Below, in pieces: positions 36,053-44,861 of a DNA stretch of 64,000 bases (the first letter of the stretch is position 1; each line of letters begins with the position of its first letter). The DNA is from Pectobacterium brasiliense (lineage in GTDB: Bacteria > Pseudomonadota > Gammaproteobacteria > Enterobacterales > Enterobacteriaceae). The DNA lies in contig NZ_JACGFN010000001.1 of assembly GCF_016950255.1 (NCBI RefSeq), positions 248,001 to 312,000 on the forward strand, read 5' to 3'. The notes under the pieces were generated by a model. It was not told where the DNA came from. It worked only from the letters and a program-made list of their open reading frames with translations, and did no database searches. The translations under genes were made by a program, and so were the position numbers.

Positions 36053-36927
36053 TGAATAAGCTTCGCCGCAGTATGTTGTTCCTCCCGGGTGCGAATGCCG
36101 CCATGCTGTCTAATGCGTTTATCTACAAGCCTGACTCCATTATGTTCGATCTGGAAGATGCCGTTTCCCTGCGCGAGAAAGACACCGCGCGCCTGCTGGT
36201 TTTCCACGCGCTCCAACACCCGATGTACCGTGATATTGAAACCGTGGTACGCATCAACCAGCTCAGTACGCCGTTTGGCCTGCTGGATCTGGAAGCCGCC
36301 GTGCGCGGCGGTGCGGATGTGATTCGTCTGCCGAAAACGGATTCCACTGACGATGTGGATGAGCTGGAGCGCCATCTGGTGCGTATCGAAAAGGCCTGCG
36401 GTCGTGAAGTGGGTTCTACGCGCATCATGGCCGCGATCGAGTCTGCGGTCGGCGTCATTAACGCGGTCGCGATTGCGCGTTCTTCCGAACGCATGATCGG
36501 GATTGCGCTCGCGGCGTTTGATTACGTGATGGATATGCAAACGGAACGTGGTGACGGCACGGAGCTGTTTTATGCCCGTTGTGCGGTGCTGCACGCGGCT
36601 CGCGCTGCCGGTATCGACGCCTTCGACGTGGTCTATCCCAACGTCAATGACGATGCAGGTTTCCTGAAAGAGGTCGATCTGATCCGTAAGCTGGGCTTCA
36701 ACGGTAAATCCCTGATTAACCCGCGCCAGATTGAGCTATTACACAACGCCTATGCGCCTACGCAGGATGAAGTGGACTATTCCCATCTGGTGATCAAAGC
36801 CGCCGAAGAGGGCGAACGTGCTGGTCTGGGCGTTATTTCCCTGAACGGGAAAATGATCGACGGGCCGATTATCGACCACGCCAGAAGAGTGCTGGAACGT
36901 GCTCAGGCCTCCGGCGTTCGCAAATAG
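36052..36927 (+). CDS. citE: citrate lyase beta subunit (citryl-ACP lyase)
   Basis: 291 residues from ATG 36052; the longer frame from 36037 lies inside citD. A TIM-barrel enzyme of the HpcH/HpaI-CitE family that cleaves citryl-ACP to acetyl-ACP and oxaloacetate. Begins [18 protein letters not shown]; Mg2+-binding residues are seen in FDLEDAV and AAIESAVGV. Confidence 0.97.
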   Translation: MNKLRRSMLFLPGANAAMLSNAFIYKPDSIMFDLEDAVSLREKDTARLLVFHALQHPMYRDIETVVRINQLSTPFGLLDLEAAVRGGADVIRLPKTDSTDDVDELERHLVRIEKACGREVGSTRIMAAIESAVGVINAVAIARSSERMIGIALAAFDYVMDMQTERGDGTELFYARCAVLHAARAAGIDAFDVVYPNVNDDAGFLKEVDLIRKLGFNGKSLINPRQIELLHNAYAPTQDEVDYSHLVIKAAEEGERAGLGVISLNGKMIDGPIIDHARRVLERAQASGVRK

Positions 36928-36980
36928 CCATTGCGTGATTGCACCGCAATTGCCGCTCTCAGGAATCACAGGATTAGACA

Positions 36981-38510
36981 ATGAGTCATTTTATTGAAGC
37001 ACTGCAAAAGCAGTACCCGGAAAAACGCCATCTGCAACCCTTCGTCAACGCGAATCAACATACGCCGTGGCTGAATGATGTCGCACAAAAACATGAACGC
37101 AAGCTGTGTGCCGATCTGGAGGAGGCGATTCGTCACAGCGGACTGAAAGACGGGATGACGATCTCTTTCCACCACCATTTCCGCGAAGGCGATAAAGTCA
37201 TTAATCGCGTGGTTGACACGCTGGCAAGGATGGGGTTTCGCGATCTGACGTTGGCATCCAGCTCGCTGATGAGCTGTAACGCATCGCTGATCGACCACAT
37301 TAAAGCGGGCGTAGTCAGCCGGATTTACACCTCGGGGATGCGCGGCAAATTGGCTGACGCCATTTCTCACGGGTTAATGAAAGAACCGGTACAGATTCAC
37401 TCTCACGGCGGTCGCGTCCATCTGCTGCAAAGTGGTGAGCTGAATATCGACGTCGCTTTCCTGGGCGTCCCGTGCAGCGATGAATTTGGTAACGCCAACG
37501 GCACCGCTGGGAAATCCAGCTGTGGTTCGCTGGGCTATGCGATGGTCGATGCGCAGTTTGCCCGCAAAGTGGTGTTGCTGACCGAAGCGCTCGTGCCGTT
37601 CCCGAACATGCCGGCCAGTATCGTTCAAGATCAGGTGGACTATATCGTTCAGGTCGATGAAGTGGGCGATCCGGCCAAAATTAGCGTAGGCGCGGCGCGC
37701 GTCACCAGCAACCCGCGTGAGCTGCTGATTGCCCGTTCCGCGGCAGACGTGATTGAACATGCCGGTTATTTCAAAAATGGTTTCTCGATCCAGACTGGTT
37801 CCGGCGCGGCCTCGACGGCCTGTACGCGTTTCCTCGAAGATAAAATGCGTCAGCAGAACATCGTGGCGCGCTTCGCCCTAGGTGGTATCACGGGCGGTAT
37901 CGTCGATCTGCACGAAAAAGGGCTGATTGAAAAACTGATCGATACCCAGTGTTTTGATGCCAATGCGGCCGCATCGCTAGCGAAGAACCCAAATCACGTC
38001 GAGATCTCCACTAACGTTTACGCCAATCCCAGCTCTAAAGCGGCCTGCTGCGATCAGCTGGATATGGTGATTCTCAGCGCGCTGGAAATTGACACCGACT
38101 TTAATGTCAACGTGATCACCGGTTCCGACGGTGTGATGCGCGGTGCGTCCGGCGGACACTGTGACGTCGCGACGGCGGCGAACCTGACTATCGTTGTTGC
38201 GCCGCTGATTCGTAGCCGCATCCCAACCGTGGTGCGTCAGGTGACGACGCGCGTTACGCCGGGAGAAAGTATTGACGTACTGGTGACCGATCACGGCATT
38301 GCCGTCAACCCCGCGCGGCCTGAAGTTGCTGAACGCCTGAAACAGGCGGGGCTGACGGTGATGACGATTGAGGCACTGTATCAGCGTGCGATTGCGCTGG
38401 TGGGTGAACCACGCGCTATCGAGTTTCACGATCGCATCGTCGGCGTTATTCGCTACCGCGATGGCAGTGTGATTGACGTCGTTCGTCAGGTGAAAGAAAC
38501 CGACGAATAA
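36981..38510 (+). CDS. citF: citrate lyase alpha subunit (citrate:acetyl-ACP transferase)
   Basis: 509 residues (E. coli CitF 510). A CoA-transferase-type enzyme that exchanges the acetyl group on CitD for citrate. Typical segments are FHHHFREGDKV near residue 60 and TGSGAASTACTRFLEDKM. It follows citE by 53 bp. Confidence 0.97.
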   Translation: MSHFIEALQKQYPEKRHLQPFVNANQHTPWLNDVAQKHERKLCADLEEAIRHSGLKDGMTISFHHHFREGDKVINRVVDTLARMGFRDLTLASSSLMSCNASLIDHIKAGVVSRIYTSGMRGKLADAISHGLMKEPVQIHSHGGRVHLLQSGELNIDVAFLGVPCSDEFGNANGTAGKSSCGSLGYAMVDAQFARKVVLLTEALVPFPNMPASIVQDQVDYIVQVDEVGDPAKISVGAARVTSNPRELLIARSAADVIEHAGYFKNGFSIQTGSGAASTACTRFLEDKMRQQNIVARFALGGITGGIVDLHEKGLIEKLIDTQCFDANAAASLAKNPNHVEISTNVYANPSSKAACCDQLDMVILSALEIDTDFNVNVITGSDGVMRGASGGHCDVATAANLTIVVAPLIRSRIPTVVRQVTTRVTPGESIDVLVTDHGIAVNPARPEVAERLKQAGLTVMTIEALYQRAIALVGEPRAIEFHDRIVGVIRYRDGSVIDVVRQVKETDE

Positions 38511-38536
38511 GCGCTAAACGCATGAGGGAATCGACG

Positions 38537-39064
38537 ATGACAAATGCTGTTTCCATCTCGCTGGAAACCTTACTCGCGGCGAAGGAACGCCGCGCAGTTC
38601 GCCAACAAGAATGGCTTGCTCGCCACGGTGCGACGCTGGTGTCGCTGACGCTGGTCACGCCGGGGCCGGTAAAAGATAGTGAAGGCTATCGGCAGGTGAT
38701 GGCCGAAGCCATCAAGTCATTCGCCTTGCTGTGTCAGACGCGGGGATGGACGGTGCTGGAGCAGCAGATATGCTGGCTGGCAACGGGCGCGGAAGGGCTG
38801 TGGGCGATCACCAAAGATGCGTTGTCCGTGAAAGCCGCGACCATTGCGCTGGAAGATAGCCATGAACTGGGGCGGCTATGGGATTTCGACATTTTCAGCC
38901 CGGAAGACGGTTCGATTGGCCGGTCGATGCTGGCGCACAGCGGGCGAACGTGCCTATTGTGCGACCAGATGGCACACGCCTGTAGTCGTTCGCGTCGTCA
39001 TTCGCTGCCTGAGTTGCTTGAGCATATTGAGGAAAAGGTTAATGCCTACTTTACGCCAGCCTGA
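38537..39064 (+). CDS. citX: apo-citrate lyase phosphoribosyl-dephospho-CoA transferase
   Basis: 175 residues from ATG 38537; GAGGG eight bases upstream supports this start over 38522. It attaches the prosthetic group to apo-CitD. Conserved features include TPGPVKDS and the DIDIF-like WDFDIFSPEDGSIGRS segment. Its end overlaps the start of citG by 23 bases. Separate citX and citG genes follow the E. coli arrangement. Confidence 0.95.
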   Translation: MTNAVSISLETLLAAKERRAVRQQEWLARHGATLVSLTLVTPGPVKDSEGYRQVMAEAIKSFALLCQTRGWTVLEQQICWLATGAEGLWAITKDALSVKAATIALEDSHELGRLWDFDIFSPEDGSIGRSMLAHSGRTCLLCDQMAHACSRSRRHSLPELLEHIEEKVNAYFTPA

Positions 39065-39947
39065 CGGTGTACTGTCGGCTGCGGTATCCCGTTCCGCAGT
39101 CGGCGATGATTGGGAGCGCGGCGCGTTACCGGATATCGACCGGCGGGTAACGCACGCGCTGACAATGGAAGTGATGCTGACACCGAAGCCAGGACTGGTA
39201 GATCGCGCCAATAACGGATCTCACCGCGATATGGATGTCGCGCTGTTTCAGACCAGCATTCAGGCGATCTCCCCTTGGTTTCGGCATTTTACCGACGCGG
39301 GTTATCAGCACGCTAATACACCGCTAGCGCAGTTGCTGTCTCAGGTTCGGCCTATCGGCATCGCCTGTGAACAGGCGATGCTGTCAGCAACGAAAGGTGT
39401 GAATACCCATAAAGGTGGGATTTTCGCGTTTGGCCTGCTGTGTACGGCTGCCGGTTGGCTGGCAGGGCGGGGAGAGCGTATAACGCAGCGTAGCCTGTGC
39501 GATAGCGTGGCGGCAATGTGTCACGATTTGGTGCGGAATGAGCTGGAGACGTGTTCTGGAGCGGCGACTGCGGGTGAACATCTCTATCAGCGTCATGGCC
39601 TGACGGGGGCAAGGGGAGAAGCCGCCAGCGGTTTCAGTACCGTATGCGAGTATGCGCTGCCTGCCTTGCAGCAGGCGATGGCTGCCGGGGTGGATGACGA
39701 AACCGCGCTGTTACGGACGCTACTGGTGTTGATGGCTAACAATCCGGACACCAATGTCGTTTCACGCGGCGGTATGGGCGGATTAGCGTTCGTGCAAGAT
39801 TACGCGCGGAGATTGCTGACGGGGCCGTTGGATCGTCAGGCGCTAAGAGAGATGGACGACGCGCTGATTACCAGAAACCTTAGCCCAGGCGGTAGCGCCG
39901 ATTTACTGGCCTTAACCTGGCTGCTGTATCACTATCCTGCCGAATAG
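39042..39947 (+). CDS. citG: triphosphoribosyl-dephospho-CoA synthase
   Basis: 301 residues from ATG 39042, with GAGGAAAAGG upstream; the long frame from 38844 is mostly shadow of citX. It builds the precursor of the citrate lyase prosthetic group from dephospho-CoA and ATP. Family motifs: EVMLTPKPGLVDRANNGSH near residue 45, and NPDTNVVSRGG near the C-terminus. Last gene of the cit operon; no citT-type or oad genes follow. Confidence 0.95.
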   Translation: MPTLRQPDGVLSAAVSRSAVGDDWERGALPDIDRRVTHALTMEVMLTPKPGLVDRANNGSHRDMDVALFQTSIQAISPWFRHFTDAGYQHANTPLAQLLSQVRPIGIACEQAMLSATKGVNTHKGGIFAFGLLCTAAGWLAGRGERITQRSLCDSVAAMCHDLVRNELETCSGAATAGEHLYQRHGLTGARGEAASGFSTVCEYALPALQQAMAAGVDDETALLRTLLVLMANNPDTNVVSRGGMGGLAFVQDYARRLLTGPLDRQALREMDDALITRNLSPGGSADLLALTWLLYHYPAE

Positions 39948-40031
39948 CACACGAACAGGTGCGATAAAAGGCGCTGGTAGCGATGTGTTTCATTATTTGA
40001 CCGCGCCTTAACACTTTTCCTCTTGTTCCAC

Positions 40032-40058
40032 TAAAGTTATTGAGAAAATTGCCGATAT
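40032..40058 (+). promoter_or_regulatory. sigma-28 (FliA) promoter, probably of ycgR
   Basis: TAAA-N15-GCCGATAT against TAAA-N15-GCCGATAA: perfect -35 and spacing, seven of eight in the -10. The next gene on this strand is ycgR, 260 bp downstream, with a palindromic repeat in between. Confidence 0.8.
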
Positions 40059-40074
40059 CGTTTTCACCAACTTC

Positions 40075-40174
40075 TACCCGTCATACTTCGAGTTACGTAC
40101 GTGCTGGCTGCTCAAATTCCTTTCCACGAGTTTGTTCTTCGCTTGCCTCCCTGTAACTTGAGTTATTTAGGGTA
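40075..40174. repeat. palindromic MITE-like intergenic repeat
   Basis: About 100 bp bounded by imperfect inverted repeats: 40075-40096 (TACCCGTCATACTTCGAGTT...) and 40153-40174 (...ACTTGAGTTATTTAGGGTA), matching at 16 of 22 positions. The arms resemble a repeat common between genes in Pectobacterium and related enterobacteria. It lies between the sigma-28 promoter and ycgR. The rest of the 39948-40317 gap shows no gene. Confidence 0.75.
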
Positions 40175-40317
40175 GGTTTCATGCTGTTTCAGGTACTCCG
40201 AGGAATCGTTTTCAATATGCAGCCAGTGCAGTGCATCGTGTTGGCACACATGGAACTTGAAAGATAACGAAGAGGCGTGCATCAATATAAGCCATTGACA
40301 CATACTCTGTGTAAACA

Positions 40318-41082
40318 ATGGTGGGGATGAAAGCGGTGAATGAAAATTTGAAAGAGCAGTTTGTTAAGCGCAACAAACTGGCCATCTGTGCAACACTGCG
40401 CGAGTTAAAGAAGAATGATACGTCTTTGATGGTTCATCATTCTCACGGACAGTTCATCAGTAAAATTCTTGACGTTGTACCCGATAACAACCTGTTTGTC
40501 TTCGATTTAGGCGGCATTGAGCGTGAGAATAACCGCGCGCTGTATGCAGGGGCGCTGTCTTTTGTTGCAGAACCTGCCGGTGCAAAAGTTGAATTCAATG
40601 CTGAAATTGCGAAAACGGTGACTTACGACGGGCTGCCAGCCTTTAGCGCGCAGATTCCTGAACTGCTTTATCTTATCCAGCGTAGAACCTATTTCCGCAT
40701 CAATACGCCGCTGTGGCCGCCGTTGACGTGCCGTGGCGAACTGCCGGATGACAGCGTTTTCCTGTTCACCATCAAAGATCTTTCTCTGGGTGGATTGAGC
40801 CTCTATACCGACCGTGATACCACAGGGTTGTTGACCGAAGGCGACATCATTAAGAGCGTGGAGATGGATCTGGCTGACCACGGTTTTTTCTGTGTTGATT
40901 TGCAGTTCGTCGGTCAGGCAATGGTGAAGATCGTCGATAACAAAGGTGAATTGAAACTGACGCAGCGTTTGAGCTTCAAGTTCCCTTCACTGAATGCGGC
41001 GCAGGAACGGGATCTTCAGCAGGTGATTTTTGAGTTGGAAAGATTACAAAACGAAAAGAAAAAGCGATTCCAGGAGTTGTAA
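40318..41082 (+). CDS. ycgR: flagellar brake protein YcgR (PilZ domain, c-di-GMP receptor)
   Basis: 254 residues from ATG 40318; ATG 40327 and GTG 40336 are alternatives, since no start has a clear ribosome binding site. An N-terminal YcgR domain (about 15-110) is followed by a PilZ domain with the c-di-GMP-binding residues QRRTYFR (121-127) and DLSLGG (154-159). In E. coli, c-di-GMP-bound YcgR slows the flagellar motor. The upstream sigma-28 promoter places it in the flagellar class III regulon. Confidence 0.9.
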   Translation: MVGMKAVNENLKEQFVKRNKLAICATLRELKKNDTSLMVHHSHGQFISKILDVVPDNNLFVFDLGGIERENNRALYAGALSFVAEPAGAKVEFNAEIAKTVTYDGLPAFSAQIPELLYLIQRRTYFRINTPLWPPLTCRGELPDDSVFLFTIKDLSLGGLSLYTDRDTTGLLTEGDIIKSVEMDLADHGFFCVDLQFVGQAMVKIVDNKGELKLTQRLSFKFPSLNAAQERDLQQVIFELERLQNEKKKRFQEL

Positions 41083-41144
41083 TTTTTAAGCACAACTTTT
41101 TGTTTGGGCTTCACACATAACAGCAACGTTTTTATAACGAGTAT

Positions 41145-41327
41145 TCGCTTATTTATCCTACTTATTACCCATAAGTCATGCGAAAAGCCAACGTACAGGC
41201 TTCTCGAAGAAGGGTGGGGATAAATAAATTGTTTCCAACGTTCTCAGAGCCTTGTCAGATGAGATCGAGTGGTGCAGAATACGCGCCTTGCAAATAACCG
41301 ACGTCTAATAGCGTCGGTTATTTTTTT
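41145..41327 (+). ncRNA. candidate small RNA or ycgR 3' region with own promoter
   Basis: A sigma-70-like promoter (TTCACA at 41110-41115, 17-bp spacer, TATAAC at 41133-41138) lies just after ycgR. About 180 bp further there is a strong terminator and no convincing reading frame between. It could equally be only the ycgR 3' end. Confidence 0.3.
41292..41327 (+). terminator. terminator between ycgR and plaP
   Basis: Perfect 12-base stem AAATAACCGACG / CGTCGGTTATTT, eight-base loop, then more T's. It ends ycgR and any small RNA before the plaP leader. Confidence 0.92.
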
Positions 41328-41494
41328 ACATTTATGCTCGTCAACCTTTCAGGTTACAGGGGTATTGGTGTGGTTTCTTACCTTTTCTCTGTGGCTCAGG
41401 TTTGCTGGGTATAGGGTCTTCAACCAAAGAGGCCGGGCAACGATCCGGATAGATAATTTTGTGTGTGCCTGTGAGCACAGTGAGGAAAGGAAAG

Positions 41495-41716
41495 ATGGGG
41501 CAATTAACACGTTTCGCACCGGTGCCCGCCGGTTTGTGCTGCAATGGTATTGGTTATGGCGCGACGCAGTCGCAAGTTATCTCTGGTGCTGTCACAGCCA
41601 CCTCTTCTCATCGTGATTCAGGCAAGTCCTGTATCCACTCCCTTATTTTTAGCGCATTCGCAAACAACAGCACCGCTTCTGCCGTGATGAACGGAGGTGT
41701 GCACCATGTCGCTTGA
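41495..41716 (+). CDS. YoeI-like leader ORF overlapping plaP
   Basis: 73 codons from ATG 41495, with a good ribosome binding site (AGGAAAGGAAAG). It ends ...GGVHHVA and its stop lies ten bases inside plaP, in another frame. As I recall it, E. coli YoeI is a 20-residue protein that starts MGQ, ends DHVA and overlaps the start of plaP (yeeF) in the same way; this ORF starts [13 protein letters not shown]. The matching ends and geometry suggest a conserved leader with a much longer middle part. Its role may be translational coupling or metabolite-sensing control of plaP; that is inference. Confidence 0.55.
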   Translation: MGQLTRFAPVPAGLCCNGIGYGATQSQVISGAVTATSSHRDSGKSCIHSLIFSAFANNSTASAVMNGGVHHVA

Positions 41717-43076
41717 TTCTCAGTTGCCTAATGCTGGCGTAAAACGTGCTCAGTTAAAAAGAACGCTCACGCTGTGGCCTGTCGTTATGATGGGGCTGGC
41801 GTACATGCAGCCGATGACCATTTTTGATACCTTCGGTATCGTGTCTGGCCTGACCGACGGCCATGTGGCAACGGCCTATGCGTTTGCGCTGGTCGCCATT
41901 CTGTTCACGGCGCTGAGCTATGGCAAACTGGTAAAACGTTTCCCATCTGCGGGTTCTGCTTATACTTACGCACAAAAAGCGATCAGCCCGCACGTCGGGT
42001 TTATGGTCGGCTGGTCGTCACTGCTGGACTATCTGTTCATGCCGATGATCAATATCCTGCTGGCGAAAATCTATCTGGAAGCGATCTTCCCCGGTGTACC
42101 GTCCTGGATTTTTGTGGCGGCGCTGGTCGGCTTGATGACGCTATTTAACCTGCGTGGCATCAGTCTGGTTGCTAACCTGAACTCCATTATCGTGGTGGTG
42201 CAGGTTGCGATCATGGCGGTATTCCTCGGTCTGGTGATTCACGGTGTTTATCTGGGCGAAGGGGCTGGTACGCTGACCAGTACGCGTCCATTCTGGTCTG
42301 AGAACGCCCACGTGGTGCCGATGATTACCGGTGCAACCATTCTCTGTTTCTCGTTCCTGGGTTTTGACGGCATCAGCTCGCTGTCGGAAGAAACGCAGGA
42401 TGCAGGTCGGGTGATTCCAAAAGCCATCTTCCTGACGGCGCTGATCGGCGGGGTGATCTTTGTTGCCGTGGCGTACTTCCTGCAACTGTATTTCCCGGAT
42501 ATCTCGCGGTTTAAAGAGCCTGATGCGTCTCAGCCGGAAATCATGCTGTATGTTGCGGGTAAATTCTTCCAGTCCGTTATTCTGGTGTTCTCCTGCGTCA
42601 CTGTACTGGCATCCGGTATGGCGGCACATGCAGGCGTGTCTCGCCTGATGTATGTCATGGGGCGTGATGGCGTATTCCCAGAGCGCTTCTTCGGCTATAT
42701 CCACCCGAAATGGCGTACGCCGTCTTTGAACGTTCTGCTGGTGGGTGTGATTGCACTGTCTGCGGTGTCGTTCGATCTGGTGACGGCCACTGCGCTGATC
42801 AACTTCGGTGCGCTGGTGGCGTTTACGTTCGTGAACCTGTCGGTCATTTCACAGTTCTATATTCGTGAGCGCCGTAACCGTACCGTGAAAGACACCATTA
42901 ACTTCCTCGTACTGCCCGTGCTGGGCGCGTTGACGGTGGGTGCGCTGTGGGTGAATCTGGAAGCCAGCTCGATGACGCTGGGTCTGGTGTGGGCAACGAT
43001 TGGATTGCTCTATCTGGCGTTTGTGACGCGTAGTTTCCGTCAGCCAGTACCGCAATGTAGCGAAGAACCGGTTTAA
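41706..43076 (+). CDS. plaP: low-affinity putrescine importer PlaP
   Basis: 456 residues from ATG 41706, with GGAGG at 41692-41696; the longer frame from GTG 41697 starts too close to that site. An APC-family permease with about twelve transmembrane segments, very like E. coli PlaP/YeeF ([34 protein letters not shown]). In E. coli it imports putrescine and affects surface motility. The start overlaps the leader ORF described above. sbcB follows in convergent orientation, as near E. coli yeeF. Confidence 0.94.
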   Translation: MSLDSQLPNAGVKRAQLKRTLTLWPVVMMGLAYMQPMTIFDTFGIVSGLTDGHVATAYAFALVAILFTALSYGKLVKRFPSAGSAYTYAQKAISPHVGFMVGWSSLLDYLFMPMINILLAKIYLEAIFPGVPSWIFVAALVGLMTLFNLRGISLVANLNSIIVVVQVAIMAVFLGLVIHGVYLGEGAGTLTSTRPFWSENAHVVPMITGATILCFSFLGFDGISSLSEETQDAGRVIPKAIFLTALIGGVIFVAVAYFLQLYFPDISRFKEPDASQPEIMLYVAGKFFQSVILVFSCVTVLASGMAAHAGVSRLMYVMGRDGVFPERFFGYIHPKWRTPSLNVLLVGVIALSAVSFDLVTATALINFGALVAFTFVNLSVISQFYIRERRNRTVKDTINFLVLPVLGALTVGALWVNLEASSMTLGLVWATIGLLYLAFVTRSFRQPVPQCSEEPV

Positions 43077-43101
43077 ATAAACCGACGACACGCCTAAAAG
43101 A

Positions 43102-43132
43102 AAAAAGCGGAGCCACTGTGCTCCGCTTTTTT
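43102..43132. terminator. bidirectional terminator between plaP and sbcB
   Basis: AAAAAGCGGAG / CTCCGCTTTTT with an eight-base loop, flanked by A's and T's on either side, between convergent genes. Confidence 0.9.
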
Positions 43133-43151
43133 ATGGCTTTAAGTAGCTATC

Positions 43152-44579
43152 TTAGCCCACCAGCTCCTGCGCATAGGCGTACAGCGCTTTTAGCTGTGCC
43201 ATCTTCTCTTTATCGTCTTCGTGCTGTTGATACAGATTGCTGAGTTCTGACAGATAGTCCTGCAAGCGCTCCGGCGTAAAGACCGCACGCCGATGCTGCA
43301 ACCAACGCTGCTGTTCGCGATCGTCCAGCGTGCCGGGGAAATTGCGGGCGCGATAGCGGAAGAGCAGCGGTTCCAGACGATTATCGGCAAACGTGAGATC
43401 CAGCGCGGGCAGGTTCTGCGGAGCGGTCTCCTGAATAATCTTCATCGCCATGCGGTCAGCATAGCCAAAGAAGCCATCATAAAGCCGTAAATCGACATCA
43501 TCAGATGCGGTAAATGCGGGGGCCTCAGCAAACAGCTCCACCACTTTTTCCCTGACGCTTGCGTTGCTACGCAGCAGCGCCAAATTGTCCAGACAGCGTT
43601 GACGATCGATGCCTAATCTTTCCGCATCTTCCGGCCGTAAGGTATTAGCCGGTGCTAAGACTGGACATTTATTGATGTGCACCAGCTTGAGTGGAACGGC
43701 ACTCTGATCCGCCTCCAGCGCATCCCGGCGGGTGTATAACCGTTCGCGCAAGGCTGCGCTGTCCAGCTCCAGCAGCGGCGTCATATCGCCAGCCAGATCG
43801 CACATGATGACCGCATTACGGTTGTCCGGATGCCAGGCGAGTGGAACAACCCAACTGGTGTTGCTTCTCGCCGCGCCAAACATGCCAGACACGTGAACGA
43901 GCGGCTTCATTTGCGGGATATCAATCAGCGCGGAAATTTTGTTTTTGTTACGTAGCGGGAACAGATATTCAAACAGTTTAGGCTGCGCCTGCTTGAACAG
44001 CTTCGCCATAGCGATGGTGGCATAAACGTCGGACATCGCATCATGCGCCTGTTCGTGCGAAATACCGTTGGCTTTCGTCAGATGCTCAAGGCGGAAACTG
44101 GGCAGTCCGTCATCGTTTTCCGGCCACACGATACCTTCTGGTCGCAAGGCATAGCAGGCGCGTAACGCATCCAGCAAATCCCAGCGGGAATTGCCGTTTT
44201 GCCAGCTGTAGGCGTAAGGATCGTAGAAGTTGCGATAGAAAATATTGCGGCTGACTTCATCATCAAAACGAATATTGTTGTAGCCCATAATACAGGTGCC
44301 GGGCACGCTGAATGCGTCATGGATCTGACGAGCGAACTCCGCCTCATTGACGCCTTTTGCCAGCGCGACCTGTGGCGTAATTCCGGTGATCATCACCGCT
44401 TCCGGTTCCGGCAGGTAATCATCCGCCGGACGACAATAAATGACTAGCGGCTCACCGATAATATTGAAGTCCATATCGGTACGGACACCCGCAAACTGCG
44501 CAGGGCGATCGCGCGCTGGATGTTTACCGAACGTCTCGTAGTCATGTATGAAAAAAGTGGGTTGTGTTTTCTCGGCCAT
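43152..44579 (-). CDS. sbcB: exodeoxyribonuclease I
   Basis: 475 residues, as E. coli ExoI. A 3'-5' single-strand DNA exonuclease of the DnaQ (DEDDh) family. Exo I motif FIHDYETFGKHPARDRPAQF (Asp and Glu), Exo II GYNNIRFDDE (about residues 98-107), Exo III HDAMSDVYATI. The SH3-like and helical C-terminal parts follow. It acts in mismatch repair and recombination. Confidence 0.97.
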   Translation of the reverse strand: MAEKTQPTFFIHDYETFGKHPARDRPAQFAGVRTDMDFNIIGEPLVIYCRPADDYLPEPEAVMITGITPQVALAKGVNEAEFARQIHDAFSVPGTCIMGYNNIRFDDEVSRNIFYRNFYDPYAYSWQNGNSRWDLLDALRACYALRPEGIVWPENDDGLPSFRLEHLTKANGISHEQAHDAMSDVYATIAMAKLFKQAQPKLFEYLFPLRNKNKISALIDIPQMKPLVHVSGMFGAARSNTSWVVPLAWHPDNRNAVIMCDLAGDMTPLLELDSAALRERLYTRRDALEADQSAVPLKLVHINKCPVLAPANTLRPEDAERLGIDRQRCLDNLALLRSNASVREKVVELFAEAPAFTASDDVDLRLYDGFFGYADRMAMKIIQETAPQNLPALDLTFADNRLEPLLFRYRARNFPGTLDDREQQRWLQHRRAVFTPERLQDYLSELSNLYQQHEDDKEKMAQLKALYAYAQELVG

Positions 44580-44770
44580 ATATGCAGTTAGCTACGTGTG
44601 CGCGCTGAGCCTGAAATCAGGCAAAACAATCTGGAAAACGGCAAGGATACCATTGAATCAACTTTTCTGTGGCGCTTTCCTGATTTGCATCACTTCCCTG
44701 ACTTACATCAATAGGAGGGTAGACAGAATCGCTAGGCATGACTGTGTCCGTTCGGTTACAATTTTCGTTC

Positions 44771-44789
44771 TAATGCGAATGATAATTAA
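44771..44789 (+). promoter_or_regulatory. predicted Fur box before the siderophore transporter operon
   Basis: TAATGCGAATGATAATTAA lies about 75 bp before the substrate-binding protein start. The AATGATAAT core fits the GATAAT-type hexamers of Fur sites. Iron repression of the operon is inferred from this and from its function. Confidence 0.55.
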
Positions 44790-44861
44790 ATTCCTTATTG
44801 TCCCGTAGATCACTCTGCGGGGTGGCATTCGGCAACAAACAGCGAAATGGAGAACACACTT

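Noticed and set aside
41269..41616. 115-codon frame before plaP
   Set aside because: Runs through a strong terminator and overlaps the better supported leader ORF in another frame.
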